A stretch of DNA of 64,000 nt from Phaeosaccion multiseriatum. Its lineage: Eukaryota; Ochrophyta, other classes. Position numbers and translations under genes: made by a program. The stretch spans positions 2,480,001 through 2,544,000 of the forward strand of contig OZ218964.1 of NCBI GenBank assembly GCA_965112735.1. The letters are read 5' to 3'. The notes beneath the pieces were generated by a model. The model had not been told where the DNA came from. It did no database searches and saw only the letters and a list, made by a program, of their open reading frames with translations. Positions 45,901 through 60,563 of the stretch are shown here, piece after piece. The stretch's first letter is position 1, and every line of letters starts with the position of its first letter.

Positions 45901-46796
45901 CGGAAGGAGGCTCTCCAGGCTTCGCTCATTAACTACCTACGCGGACTCGCCCACCCAGCATGTCGGTGCCAAGCTTACGTGATGCGGGCGGAGATGACAG
46001 TGTTCATGACCCACCCGTCCTCGATAAGCAGGGCGGTGGTGGTGTCTGGAGGTCGCAAGAGCGTTCGAAAGTAGGGTTAGAGTGGCGACAAGTCTAGCGA
46101 CATACACACAACATACACACATAAGCAGAGCGACAGAGAGAGGGCGAGGCAGAGAGAAAGGGGCGTTGAAAGAAAAATTGAGACTCACCGATTGTGTCTA
46201 CACTGCGTGGACTGCGTTCCTCATCCGTGACCAGAATGCCCACACGAATGGTAGTGTCGCAGCTGCCAGGTGTGAGCGAGGGAAAGGGATGAGAGTAGAA
46301 GAAGGCAAGGAGAAGGGGGAGGACAAGTAATGGATACTTTCCTCAAGAACCGTTCTCGCCCTCGCTCCCCTCCCCTTTCCTTCCTGTGCATAAAGCAAAA
46401 CGCCTCTGCCTCTACGCGTGTTCACACCTCGAGTCGACTGTGAGGGCGTCCACTTCACCGTCGGCAAATGCGATGGCGAGGTACCCTTCCTCTGTCCCTC
46501 CGGAGGCCCGGTAGGGGTTGGAGTACGCCGCCGCATCCCACTCGCCGCAGCCCAAGTTCCTCGGCAAGCGCTCGAAACCAACGCTGCACAGGCAGGTAGT
46601 TGGGGCCGAAGCCTTCAGAGGCAACATCGGTGAAGAGCTTGGGGAGGACGGCCGTCGAGATCCACTCCTGCGCGCCGCCCATGCTGCCTGACTCGTCCAT
46701 CACCACACCCACGACGATGCAGGTGCCTGCCGAGGCGTTCCAGATGAAAGTCACGCCGGTGAGAAGGCCAAGGAGCACGTTGCTTTTGCGAGCCAT
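42989..46796 (-). CDS. Secreted von Willebrand A domain protein with PT-rich stalk, frameshift in exon 1
   Basis: Exons: 46796-46428, 46262-46189, 46045-45979, 45808-45582, 45428-45340, then stalk exons 45143-45027, 44857-44741, 44572-44456, 44285-44169, 43995-43909 and 43742-43625, and a last exon 43473-42989. A signal peptide (NVLLGLLTGVTFIWNASA) leads into CIVVGVVMDESGSMGG, the metal-ion-dependent adhesion motif DxSxS, later RVGILVTDEERS. The last exon has two Cys modules like those of the converging neighbour (CNLFGMRTCRRC; GCGALIKKVSTTECRYC). Exon 1 reads in two frames: a CCTG duplication at about 46589-46596 shifts it, and only without those 4 bases do all junctions close (659 residues). 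Possible cell-surface adhesin. The break may be real or an assembly error. Confidence 0.75.
43625..45143 (-). repeat. Tandem array of 117-nt PT exons with conserved introns, mate of the plus-strand array
   Basis: Exon starts at 45143, 44857, 44572, 44285 and 43995 are 285-290 bases apart. Four exons are 117 nt and encode the same 39 residues as in the opposed gene. Introns share long identical runs with those of the plus-strand array (for example around GGTGGTTGCGTAGCTTGGTT). Confidence 0.9.
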
Positions 46797-47401
46797 GCTT
46801 GCTGCTGCTGCTACATTTGCGGGCCAGGGGCGTGCCAGGTCAGTAAACTTATTAGAGTAAACGCTACTATACTAAGTAACGCACGATCTTACAACAACCA
46901 CCCCGCCATTACTCTCCTTCCTCTGCTTGGCTGCGTCCTACCTCTTGCAGACGTCGACATTTGCCACAGGAGCCCAAGTTTTTTGCCCCGGCCCGTTTGC
47001 CTGTGGGGTACGTGGTGGCGTGTAGTGGAGCGCTGAGACGCGTCATATGGACCCCTTTCCTCCCATTGCCCCCTCCCCCCCCTGCCTTCCCCGATGTGCC
47101 ATTCCCGCTGCTGCTGTTGCGTGACCCGTCCTACCTTTCCATATGCATGGCTCATCTCTCGCGCGTACGACAGGGTTCGACTTTTGCGTCCGGCACCTGT
47201 TGCGACGGCGTCTTTTGGTATGTGCATCCTCCGCATCACCACCACGCGCGCCCAAACATGTCGAGCCTCTTCGTTCCTCCCGCTCCCTGGCTGACTTTCG
47301 AGTAACACCTCTCCATCCACGCGCATTCGGGGCTGAGCTTGGAAGCTCATTACCAAATGCAATCTGCCTCTGCTGCCCCCCGCACCCGCGGCCTATCCAC
47401 A

Positions 47402-47437
<36 letters not shown>

Positions 47438-47451
47438 CCTTCAGCCCGCAG
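46797..47451. other. Divergent upstream region, possible short exons of the next gene
   Basis: Short Cys-containing frames fit between splice-like sites: TSTFATGAQVFCPGPFACG near 46955-47008 and STFASGTCCDGVFW near 47172-47216, similar to one another. Their phases do not join cleanly to the exon at 47452, so the 5' end of the next gene is unresolved. A (CT)n tract lies at 47404-47432 before that exon's acceptor. Confidence 0.35.
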
Positions 47452-48562
47452 GGATCTGAGGCACCCCCTACTTGTGTGGGTTTCGTGGCCGTCCAGGGTG
47501 ACCCGGTCGTGACCGGCCTCAAGGGTCAAAGCTTTCTCTTCAAGGGCCTTCACGCCGTGTGGTTCGCCGCCCTTGCCGAGCGGCACCTGCAGTGGAATTG
47601 GCTCCTCCATTTCTTCGAGGAGTGCGAGGATGGCCTCATGCCGGTGAGTGACTGCGAGGGTCTAGGCCTCTTGCATCTTCTCACTGTAGCGCGAAGAGGT
47701 TCGCGTTCGCCTCGCTACACGCGATGAGGTCTTTTGCTGACTTTGGGCACCGGCTCGCCTCTCCTTGCTGCATCTGCTCTGCCCGCGGCCTCTCCCCGCC
47801 CAGACGTACGTAACGAGGCATGCGTTTGCCCTGTTCTCGGAGGACGGTCTGGCGGAGTACGAGATCGAAGTTGGCGTGAAGGATGTTACGAAATACAACC
47901 CCGGATGCCCGGCCGGCGAGGGCGACACGTGTCTCGGCGAGGGCTCCCTCGAGATGGTCCTGAATGGCCAGACAATCACCAGCCCTGGCGAGTACGAGCT
48001 CGAGGAAGGCGCCGCGGTGAGGGCTTTCAACAATGTTGGATCCTGCCAGATCAGGAGGGATATGCACATGATGCAGCGCCTGAAGAAGGAGGAGGACGAG
48101 CTCCTTGCCTCATCGCGACGTAGGCTCGACGGCGAAGACTGGGAGGCCAGCGCCGACCTTCGTGCGCTGGATGTGCTGCAGGCTCGTCTCTACGCGATGG
48201 AGGACATCGAAGCGTGCTCCGCCTGGATCGCCGAGAAGCGTACTGACCGTGACCTCTTCGACTCCCCCGGCAGCTGGGCCTCCGTGTACATCACCACATC
48301 TACCTACGCTTTCCAGATCGACTACCGCCAGGAGACCGAGCGCTGCCACGCCCACGTGGTGGACGCCACCATGATGCTCTCCCCCAACGACGAAGGCGTG
48401 GAGGCGTGGAGCGGGGTGCTCGGCGAGACGCAGACCCTCAAGCTCGACCCCGCCACTGGCCAGGCCCTCAAGGGGCGCGACGCCATCCTGAACTCTGTGC
48501 ACGACGAGGATTACGTTGTGGATGGGCCTTGGGGCACTGTTTTCCCCGCGCGCCTATCGTAA
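47452..48562 (+). CDS. Extracellular-type protein with GDPxxTGLxGQxFxF motif, 3' exons
   Basis: Two exons join in phase: 47452-47643 and 47804-48562 (stop at 48560). The first encodes CVGFVAVQGDPVVTGLKGQS, then FLFKGLHAVWFAALAE, resembling the start of von Willebrand D-like or root-cap-type domains that open with GDP-x-x-x-G-x-x-G. The second is 252 residues with YVTRHAFALFSEDGLAEYEI, an insert of charged residues (MHMMQRLKKEEDELL), then WASVYITTSTYAFQIDYRQE and MMLSPNDEGVEAWSG. Cysteines are few. Upstream exons, presumably including a signal peptide, are not resolved. It lies next to two other secreted-type genes, which suggests a surface-protein cluster. Confidence 0.65.
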
Positions 48563-49222
48563 GTGGAAAAGCGTTGCGGAGTGGGCAGGTGGTGGGCGTT
48601 TATCGTTATGATGTACTTCGTAGTAGAAGATAGTTGGTCGGTGTGGGGCCTCCTCTGCCCGGACTGGTGAGAGTGTGGCGGGTGCTTCCGCTCAATGAAG
48701 AGGGGGAGGCAGAGGGGGGCACGTTTCTCGACTCAAAACGTTGTGGTACAAGGCAGAGGTGGAAAGGCTCCCTTGTGTGTAGGATTAAAAGGATGGAAGG
48801 AGGTTGTTGGCTTTTTCCCAACTTATTAATTTAGTTCGCTTTTCCCTCCACAGTGCAAAGCGAGTGAGTGAGTGAGTGAGTGAGTGAGTGAGTGAGTGAG
48901 CAAGATGACACTGTGGCAGTCTGTGTCTCGGCTTATTGAAGTGCAGCTTGTGCGGTAGGGGGTTTGTTGCCGTGGCGAGGTGTGCTACACACAACAGCTT
49001 GGCGGGCAAGGCACTCAGGCACGGCAGCGCATGACGCAGCCGCCCCCCCCAAGCTCCTCCCTTCCGCCTGGTGTGCTCGGAAAGCGGCCCTCTTCCTTGG
49101 CTCTTGTTCCTCTCACAAAGTATATTTAGAGGTGTATGGGTGATGCAGGGTGGTCGAGACAATCAAAGACAAGCGCCCCACCCTACCCACTTAAGGTTGG
49201 GTATCACATCGCCCAAGGACGA
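48563..49222. other. Intergenic region with (GTGA)n tract
   Basis: A perfect GTGA array lies at about 48863-48900. No gene supported. The minus-strand gene's stop codon is at 49223. Confidence 0.6.
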
Positions 49223-53400
<4,178 letters not shown>

Positions 53401-54049
53401 ATTCTGCTTATGAGAGCACTGCAGACGGCGAATCTCCCATCGAAAGACTAAGGGGTTGCCGGCTACCATGGGAGTAATCTTCATGGTGGCTCAGCCAGCT
53501 TGGGCCTGGGTCGCTGGGCCTCCGTGTGTACCTCAATTCATGACACGGCCTCTTCCTCACTCCCACCTGGCCTCGGTAGCAGCCCTATCCTACGGTCAAC
53601 GAGGCGTACCCACAGGAAAGCTGCTTCACGAAGCTCCACTCCCCTCCCACAAACTCAGAAAAGTTTCAGTGGCCCCGCCCATGTAACCGTCAAAACATCC
53701 TCCAAGCCCAAGTGCCAGAGGCCGCAACAGAAACAACCCTAGAGAAAGGAGCAGCACCAAAAGAGCTCTTGCCAAGGTGGAGTGTAGCAGGATTGGGGTC
53801 CCCTGTCCACAGAGGCCAGCGGCCGCCAAAGAAGAGAGACACATCGGGGAGGAGGCGAGCAGCATGTCTGGAGGAGCAGGAGGAGCAGCAGCCGCAGCTG
53901 CCGAGTCAGCCCATTCCTGATGGGCCCAGTGCAATTATCGTCAGAGGAGAGCATTAGTTTAAGCTCCTGAGGGAGGCTTCGCGGCGCCAGGCAAAGAAGG
54001 CAGCGACGTCCATCAAAACGAGGGCAAAGGGGTCGTAGGGGAGGGCATT
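53401..54049. other. Divergent promoter interval with an uncertain small ORF
   Basis: Between the divergent coiled-coil and TPR genes. An open frame at 53712-53957 (81 codons, Gln/Glu/Pro-rich, starting MPEAATETTLEKGAAPKELL) has no recognisable domain and may be a 5' leader or spurious. Confidence 0.4.
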
Positions 54050-56180
54050 ATGGAGAACACTGACAGCGCCGAGCTGCTGGCTCTGCAACGGATCGACGAG
54101 ACATGCATGCAGCTGCAGCAGCAGGGAAACTACCTGGAGGCCCTCGAGTGCATGGAGAGGGGCCTGGTTCTGCGGCAGCACTTCTTTGGAGGGAATAGCG
54201 ACGAGGTGCGCGCTACTCTACTGTTCTGGTGACACCACCACTGCTGCACATGTCTCAGGCGTGCATGGGTTGGCTCGTGCCCTTTGCACCCCTCTAGACG
54301 TGTCTTCCTTCAGTCATGGTCCACACTTGTGCACCGCTCCCTCGCATTCCTCCTCCTCATTATTGGCGTGGTCTCCACCCTCCCTCGTTCTATTGCTTGA
54401 TCCTCGTCAATATCAATTACGACCTTGTAGGTGTGGCGGGCGTGCAAAACAGTGGGCGAGATGTGCAACCTGTTGGCCATGACGTACCTGCAGCAGGAGG
54501 ACTTCGCCATGGTGCTAGAGCTGCTCAAGAAGGCCGAAATCCTCACCGAGAGGGACGAGGCCGGGAGGGCGGTGACTTTCAACAACCTCGCCTGCTACTA
54601 CCGACGCCAGGCAAGCAGTGATAACCCTAACCCTGACCCTGACCCTGACCCTTCTCCCTACTCCACGCAAGCAACGCAAGCTTGCTTGGGCTTGGGGGCT
54701 TGGACTTTGCACACAGAACAGTCTAGCAACAGTCCAGCAGCAGTCTAGCAACAGTCCAGCAGTAGTCTAGCAACAGTGCAGAAGCAGTCTAGCAACAGTC
54801 CAGCAGCAGTCTAGCAACAGTCCAGCAGCAGTCTAGCAGGAGTCTGCGCGCGCCTGCCCCCCCCCCCCCTGTCTCTCTGGCCTCTCTCCTCGTGTCTCTT
54901 TGTGAAGAGCTGTGTCAGGGCTGGGCGGTGGGCTCGGACGCCGCCTTGGCCCTCGCCTGCGTGCTGTGCATCTGCTTTCGTCACCGTAATCTCCATACCT
55001 CTCCCCTCCCTCCCATCTGCTGATCCACCCACAGCTCCTCCAATAGTGTAATACGCTAACAGCAGAACAAAACCCGCACTGACACATCCCCCCCCTCCCT
55101 TTTACCTTTGTTGCCCTTCCCGACAGGGTAAGCTCCATGCGGCTCTTCAGTACCTGCAGAAGGCCTTGAAGATCGAGGCCAAGCTCGGTAACCGAGTGGA
55201 GAACCCCGCAGACACACACCTCAACACCTGTGCCGTGCTGAGTCAGTTGGGGCGGCACCAAAGTGCGCTCGAGCACGCCCAGAGCGCTCTCATTCTTCTA
55301 CAGGAAGAGCTCTTTGGCAGACCGTATGAGGACAGGCAGGCAAGGGGAGGAGGAGGAGGAGGAGGAGGAGGAGGAGGAGGAGGAGGAGGAGGAGGAGGAG
55401 GAGGAGGAGGGGGCGGAGCAGGGGGAGGAGCAGGAGGAGGAGGAGTGGAGGCGGGGCCGAGGGCGGATCGGGTGGCGGTGCTTGCCATTGCGTATCACAA
55501 CATGGGCGTGGAGCAAGAGTTCTTGAAGAAGTTCGAGCTTTCTCTGCAGAGCTATCGCAAGGGCGTGGACGTCGCGCAGAAGTACCTCGGCGGCACGCAT
55601 GCAGGTATGTGTGTGCGTGCGTGGGGTGTCTCCCCCAGGGGGTAAAAGAGGTTTCCGCTTCGGCTGGCTTGGTAGGCTTCTCCCGGGAAGGGTATTGCGA
55701 CACGTACCGGCTTGCGCTACTCCTCGCCAAGCCTTTGGTCGCACCCCTCTCGTCCCTATCGCCCCCCTCTCCCTGCTCACCACGTCACCCCCTGCTTGTC
55801 CTACCTACCGCCCTCGTGGCTTGTCCAGTGACCATCACGCTGCGCAACTCGACCGTGGCCGCGCGCAGAGCCATCGCGGCGAGGGATGGAAAGATCCGAT
55901 CGCAGCTGTCCGGCCTCAGTAGTAAGCAAAGAGGTGAGCTTGTATGTTGGCAAAGGCAAAGGTGTGGGCAAGAAGGTTAGAGGTGGTGAGGGAGGGGAGG
56001 CTTGAAGGCGTGCCGGAGGGAGTGGGGAGGGCTCCTTGAGTCCCACCGAGCGGAGCCGTACACCCGACTTGCAAGACTCTTCTTGCATGCCTTCCTGGCA
56101 CCTGGCCCTTGCGCGTCCTGACACTTTGCCCTCACACTTGGCATTTGCAAGTCCTGACACCCTCTGCTCCTGTTTCTGGC

Positions 56181-56211
<31 letters not shown>

Positions 56212-56892
56212 TGTGTGTTTGTGTGTGTGTGCGTGTACGTGCGTTTGCGTGTGTGCTTGTACGTGTGGTGAGCAGGAGCGAAATCGCTAGGCAAGAACGG
56301 CTCCACCCACCACCACCGCCCACACCAACAGCAGGGGCAGCACCGAATCGGCATAGGCTCGTCAGGGACGGCAGGAGGAGGAGGGGCGGGAGGAGCACAC
56401 GGCCATGAAGGCACCCAAGGGTCAGGGCCAGAGTCAGGGTCAGGGTATGAGATGCGGAGGGCATCAGTCCACAGCCCGCGCAGGCATGAGCGTGACGAGG
56501 GAGGGGGCCGGAGGGGCCCTGGTGTCGCGGTGGATGACGAGGATGGGATGCATGGGATGGCAGCGGACGGTGAGGGGGAGGAGGAAGAGGAGGATGACGG
56601 GAGGATGGATCGGATGGCAGCGGATCTGCAGGACAAGGTGCGGGCAGCGCAGTCTCCAGCACCGCCTCGGCGGGGCTCTTCTCGGTCACAGTTGGCGGCG
56701 GATGTAAACATGGCGGAGCTTATGAGTCCCAGGCCGGATACAGACATGGAGGGTCCTGCTCTCGAGCAAGCCTTGGCACCTCCCCACGGGGGCGAGGGGG
56801 AGGGGGAGGGTCAGGGGGTGGACTTCTCCGCAGAGGAGGAGGCGCTGATGCGGGGGGAGGAGGGGGTGCAGGGGGAGGCCGTGGCAGGCTGA
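54050..56892 (+). CDS. Tetratricopeptide-repeat (TPR) protein
   Basis: Five exons close in frame (511 residues): 54050-54205, 54431-54610, 55127-55604, 55829-55933 and 56276-56892. Exon 2 ends CAG|GCAAGC, a GC-AG intron. TPR helices: ETCMQLQQQGNYLEALECME, NLLAMTYLQQEDFAMVLELL, FNNLACYYRRQ-GKLHAALQYL, NTCAVLSQLGRHQSALEHAQ, AYHNMGVEQEFLKKFELSLQ. A poly-Gly run (GGA repeats 55338-55410) splits the fourth and fifth repeats. Downstream is a disordered, Gly/Glu-rich tail with acidic patches. TPR proteins are protein-binding scaffolds. The layout of tandem TPR units of about 40-44 residues separated by long loops resembles kinesin-light-chain or ciliary TTC types, but the role is not determined. Confidence 0.8.
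54719..54838. repeat. 22-base minisatellite in the GC-AG intron
   Basis: About 5.5 units of CAGTCTAGCAACAGTCCAGC plus two bases. It is preceded by a telomere-like (CCCTRA)n stretch at 54622-54652. Confidence 0.9.
56186..56270. repeat. (GT)n-rich tract before an acceptor
   Basis: GT dinucleotides with interruptions, ending a few bases before the acceptor of the last TPR-gene exon at 56275. Confidence 0.85.
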
Positions 56893-57266
56893 GACTGAGA
56901 TGATGATAGCCAAGTAGCGAAGTAGGGGTCGGGTGTAGTGTTGTGTGGGAGGGGGGTCGGAACAAGTCGGGGAGCGACGACGGGGGCAGTACCCCTCCTT
57001 CCTGCGTGGCCAGTCGCTCGGATTATATACGACAGTCAGTCAGTTGCTATAAATTACTACGAAGTATGAACCATGTCAGCTTTTATTGAGCTTCTGTATT
57101 CTTCGTAAAGACAGACGGAAAAGGTTTTCATTCAATGTTGTGCCATTTGTGAAGCAACACGAGCCCTTCTTTTCAAACGGCAAGCTGCCTTTAGCAATAA
57201 GGCTAAAAAGGCTAGCTAGCCAGGCCCAACAGAGAAACCAAAGACTCGTCGGTGGCAGCGGTGGCA
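56893..57266. other. Intergenic region upstream of the disordered-protein gene
   Basis: AT-rich islands TTATATAC (about 57023) and CTATAAATT (about 57048) may be promoter elements of the next gene. Otherwise nothing seen. Confidence 0.4.
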
Positions 57267-58155
57267 ATGGATGACAAGGGCAAGAAGAACGACCCCATGA
57301 GCGTGGATGACCTCCGGGTGCAGGCGCCGAGTCGAGCGGGAGAAAGTCAGCTCGGAGGTGGAGCCGTTGGGCCGCAGGAGGCGGGCGAACAAGCGCAGCA
57401 TGCACAGCCACAGCCGCAGCAGCCACAGGAGCAACAGCAGCCGCAACAGGAACCACAGCCGCCGGAGCACCTACCTCAACCAGTCGAGCCGCGTGTGGAA
57501 GTCTCGCCTACCATGAGAGGAAGCGACATGGGCTTTCCCGCGGCAGGGCGCGGGATGGGATTTTCAGCCCAACAGGCACCTATCCAGAGTACCGTCATGC
57601 CAGCACACTTTAGGTTTCCTATAGTTACAACTGAGCGGGTGCCTGACTCGCCCGCGATAACTTCAATCACCATCGCCGAGCCGGGAGCCGAAAATACCGG
57701 CCTCCCCAGATGCTCCACAGCACATCAAGACTTGCAAGCCTTGGCAGCCTCACCCTCCGGCACAGGCAGCGCTCATCAAGGCAGCGATGGGACTACACCT
57801 CCGACTCAACCCACCTCCGCCGCCAATGTGCTCCCTGCTTTCCCCGAAGGGCCGCCTTCTGGGGTGGGAGGCGAAGCTACTGCCAGCGGAGAAGCGGACA
57901 GACAACGCCTGAGTGTGGCACAGGAAGTAAAGGGACTAGACGGGAGTGTGGCTGGCGGTCAAGACGAAGAGAAGCTCGGGGCGGCCACAGCCCCCCCGTC
58001 TCAGCGGCTGCTCAAGCCTGCCAGCAGCAAGAGCAGCAGCGGAGAAGCGAAGGGACAAGACGGGGGCGTTGCTGGCGGTGAAGACAAAGGGAAGCTCGTG
58101 GCGGGCAAGGGATCTACGCCTCAGCGGGGGCTCGGGCTTGCCAGCAGCAGCAACC

Positions 58156-58189
<34 letters not shown>

Positions 58190-58838
58190 CAGTAGCAGCA
58201 GCAGGAGCGTAGAAGCGAAGGTACAAATCGGAGGTGTTGGCGGTAGACAGGGTGGGTTCAGCGACGTGCTGATGCTCCGGATGCCCAACGCAAACGAGAT
58301 GGAGCTGGAGCACAACGACGGGCAGCCTCAGCCGCTCAGCGCGTTGCCTCCTGTCCCATCTCCGCCCTCGCAGCAGGAAACGGTCCACCCCCCTTCCTCC
58401 ACCGTGCCGCTTCATCCGGAGGTCAGCAGCCAAGAGCCCTACCCGCCCAAGACGCCGAAGAACTCGCCCAATTCGTCACCAAGGAAGCCTCCTCCGCCCC
58501 AGGAAGGCGCAAAGGAAAGTACCAAGGATCAGGACGGCAGTAGCGTGTTGGAGAAGGCTCTGGGGGCCCTCAGTAGAGGAAGTGCGCAGCAGGAGGAGGA
58601 GGCCGACATCGCCATGGGCAGCGACAACGACAGCGCTACCGCAGCACCCAGCGAGAGGGGGGCAACTTCTTCAAGCCTCCTGTCGGACATGTCGGGGTGT
58701 ATGGGCATGGAGCTCGAACGTGGCGCCGCAAAGACAGAGGAGGTGCAGCCAGCGCAGCAAGCGCGGCAAGCGGAGGAGCGTGACGACTCTGACCACGAGC
58801 CCTTCCGGAAGAAGAGCAAGATGGAGGAAGATCTGTAG
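57267..58838 (+). CDS. Intrinsically disordered Gln/Ser/Pro-rich protein
   Basis: Single ORF of 523 residues from the ATG at 57267 (MDDKGKKNDPMSVDDLRVQA). The region 40-80 is Gln/Pro-rich. A unit of about 40 residues containing GGVAGGEDKGKL occurs three times in degenerate form (about residues 220-330), the second ending in a Ser run from AGC repeats (58160-58200). The C-terminus is acidic then basic and ends FRKKSKMEEDL. No domain, membrane segment or signal peptide is recognisable. Codon usage matches the neighbours, and the frame stays open through non-repetitive parts, supporting a real gene. TATA-like sequences occur at 57020 and 57049 upstream. A nuclear role is possible but not shown. 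Confidence 0.6.
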
Positions 58839-59768
58839 GCAGCGGGGGGCGGGGAAGAGGGCAAGTGAGGAAGCGGCGGTCATTCCGTGGTCGCTTCTTC
58901 AACAAGCTGGAAACGATCAAGGCGCAGCGCACAGCACGATCGGCCGCCTGAGGCAAGACTTGCGGTCAGCCAGCCAGCCAGCCAGGATGATGATATGGCG
59001 CAGGTCACGGACATGAAAGGCACGATACGCTCAGGAGCCCGGAGGGAGCCGTCCGGGCTGTCTCGCAGGGCCTCCTGACTTCTGAGCGGAGGCGAGACTC
59101 AAGTCGGGACGGACCCAAGTCCGAAGGTGCTGTTGTGACGTACGTCTTATCGGTGTCGGAGCTTCATATACACGGGCACGGGCACGCTAAAGGGGCATAG
59201 CAGATACATTGGCGGCTTGATGCACTTTTCTCAGCGGGGGAGGGGGGGGGGGGGTAGGGAGGGAGGGAGGGAGGGAGGGAGGGAGGGAGGGAGGGAGGGA
59301 GGGGGGGAGGGAGGGAGGGAGGGAGGATCGTCGCTTGCTGCTTTGGCTTGGCGAGCTGCGAGACGTGATATTGTAGAGTAGAGGAAGGACGAAAGATTTG
59401 GGGGGCTGGGCCGACTCTCGCAAACAAAGCGACAGAGATGCACTCCGTGGTAGACAGGCAGGCTCTATCCGGTGGGAGGGCCCAATACATACATATCCTG
59501 CTGCCTGGAGCTTCGCCCGAGCGGGCCTGTCATGCCATCGCTTGCCGTCATCTTCAGGGGCGCGTTTTTCCTTTCCTATCACTGTGTGTACTATGATACA
59601 AACAACGAGCGCCACCGACGCGATTCAGAGAGAGCCCTTTTTTCGATCGCTGACTTACGGGGGGGACCAACCGTTTGAAAATGATGAAAGCTCTGAGCTA
59701 CCACACACCATAGCTAACGACCAAGGAAAGAGTCCATAGCTTACGACCAAGTTAGGCCCGACAACATC
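58839..59768. other. Intergenic region with (GGGA)n microsatellite
   Basis: The array at 59253-59325 is a GGGA repeat preceded by a G run. No supported gene. A CCAG repeat (AGCCAGCCAGCCAGCC) lies near 58969. Confidence 0.6.
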
Positions 59769-60563
59769 ATGGCACAGCTGCCCGTGTTTGCAATGGAAGT
59801 CGGGCAAGGAGAGACCTGGGGGGGGGCTGAGGGACAAGAGGTAAGCGCCGCCGCTGAGGGGTTCGGGTTCCTTCCTCCTCCCTACCTACCTCAGCACTGC
59901 CTGATTATGAAATGAATCTCCAGTCCCCAGAAGAGACCAAGCAATGCTCACAGCTCTCGCACGCGGTAGCCGCCAATCTCCCTCTGCCGGTGAGTGAGAG
60001 ACAGAGTCTGGGGGCTCTCCTCCCCAATGCATGGATAGGCTTCGACTGAGATGCGCTCGTGCTCGCCTTGCTCCCATCAGCAAGCTTTTGCTGGCCCCAG
60101 CCGCTCCCTGGACTCTTTCTTCGTCTCGGCGTCTCGTGCGTGGAGGGTGGGGATATCAGCACAGGCCGCCGCGCACCAGTATCAGGCTCCTGTATGTGGT
60201 CAGGAAGAGGAGAATGAGGGGGGAGGAGCAGTAGCCACGACAGTAGGAGTAGGAGGAGGAGGGGGAGGAGGAGAAGGAGGAGGGAGAGGAGGGAGGGGGG
60301 GGTCAGAGAAACTGGAGGTTCATCCCAGGAGCATGGCTATGCCAGTGCCATCGAGGTTGCCTCCCAATACTCTGGCTCCTTCGTATGGGCACCAGCAGGT
60401 CTTGAGCGCTTATCAGCAGATACAGCTCGTGGGGAATGAGTATGCTGACCTTGCCCAGCGGGAGGCAGAGGACGAGGAGGTGACCGAGGAGAAGGAGGAA
60501 GATAGAGGAGGAAGACCGTGGTGCCCCCCAGACTGCTGCTGCTGCTGCTGCTTCGTCTCTTGA
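59769..60563 (+). CDS. Small protein with poly-Cys C-terminus, three exons
   Basis: Exons 59769-59840 (MAQLPVFAMEVGQGETWGGA), 59924-59989 and 60081-60563 close in frame, giving 206 residues. The middle contains a Gly-rich run (GGA repeats at 60245-60300). The best-conserved-looking part is YGHQQVLSAYQQIQLVGNEY followed by ADLAQREAEDEEVTEEKEED. The C-terminus is RPWCPPDCCCCCCFVS, six consecutive cysteines encoded by TGC repeats. Such a cluster could be palmitoylated and attach the protein to membranes. That is inference, and the run may simply be a microsatellite read in the Cys frame. I do not recognise the family. Confidence 0.6.
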
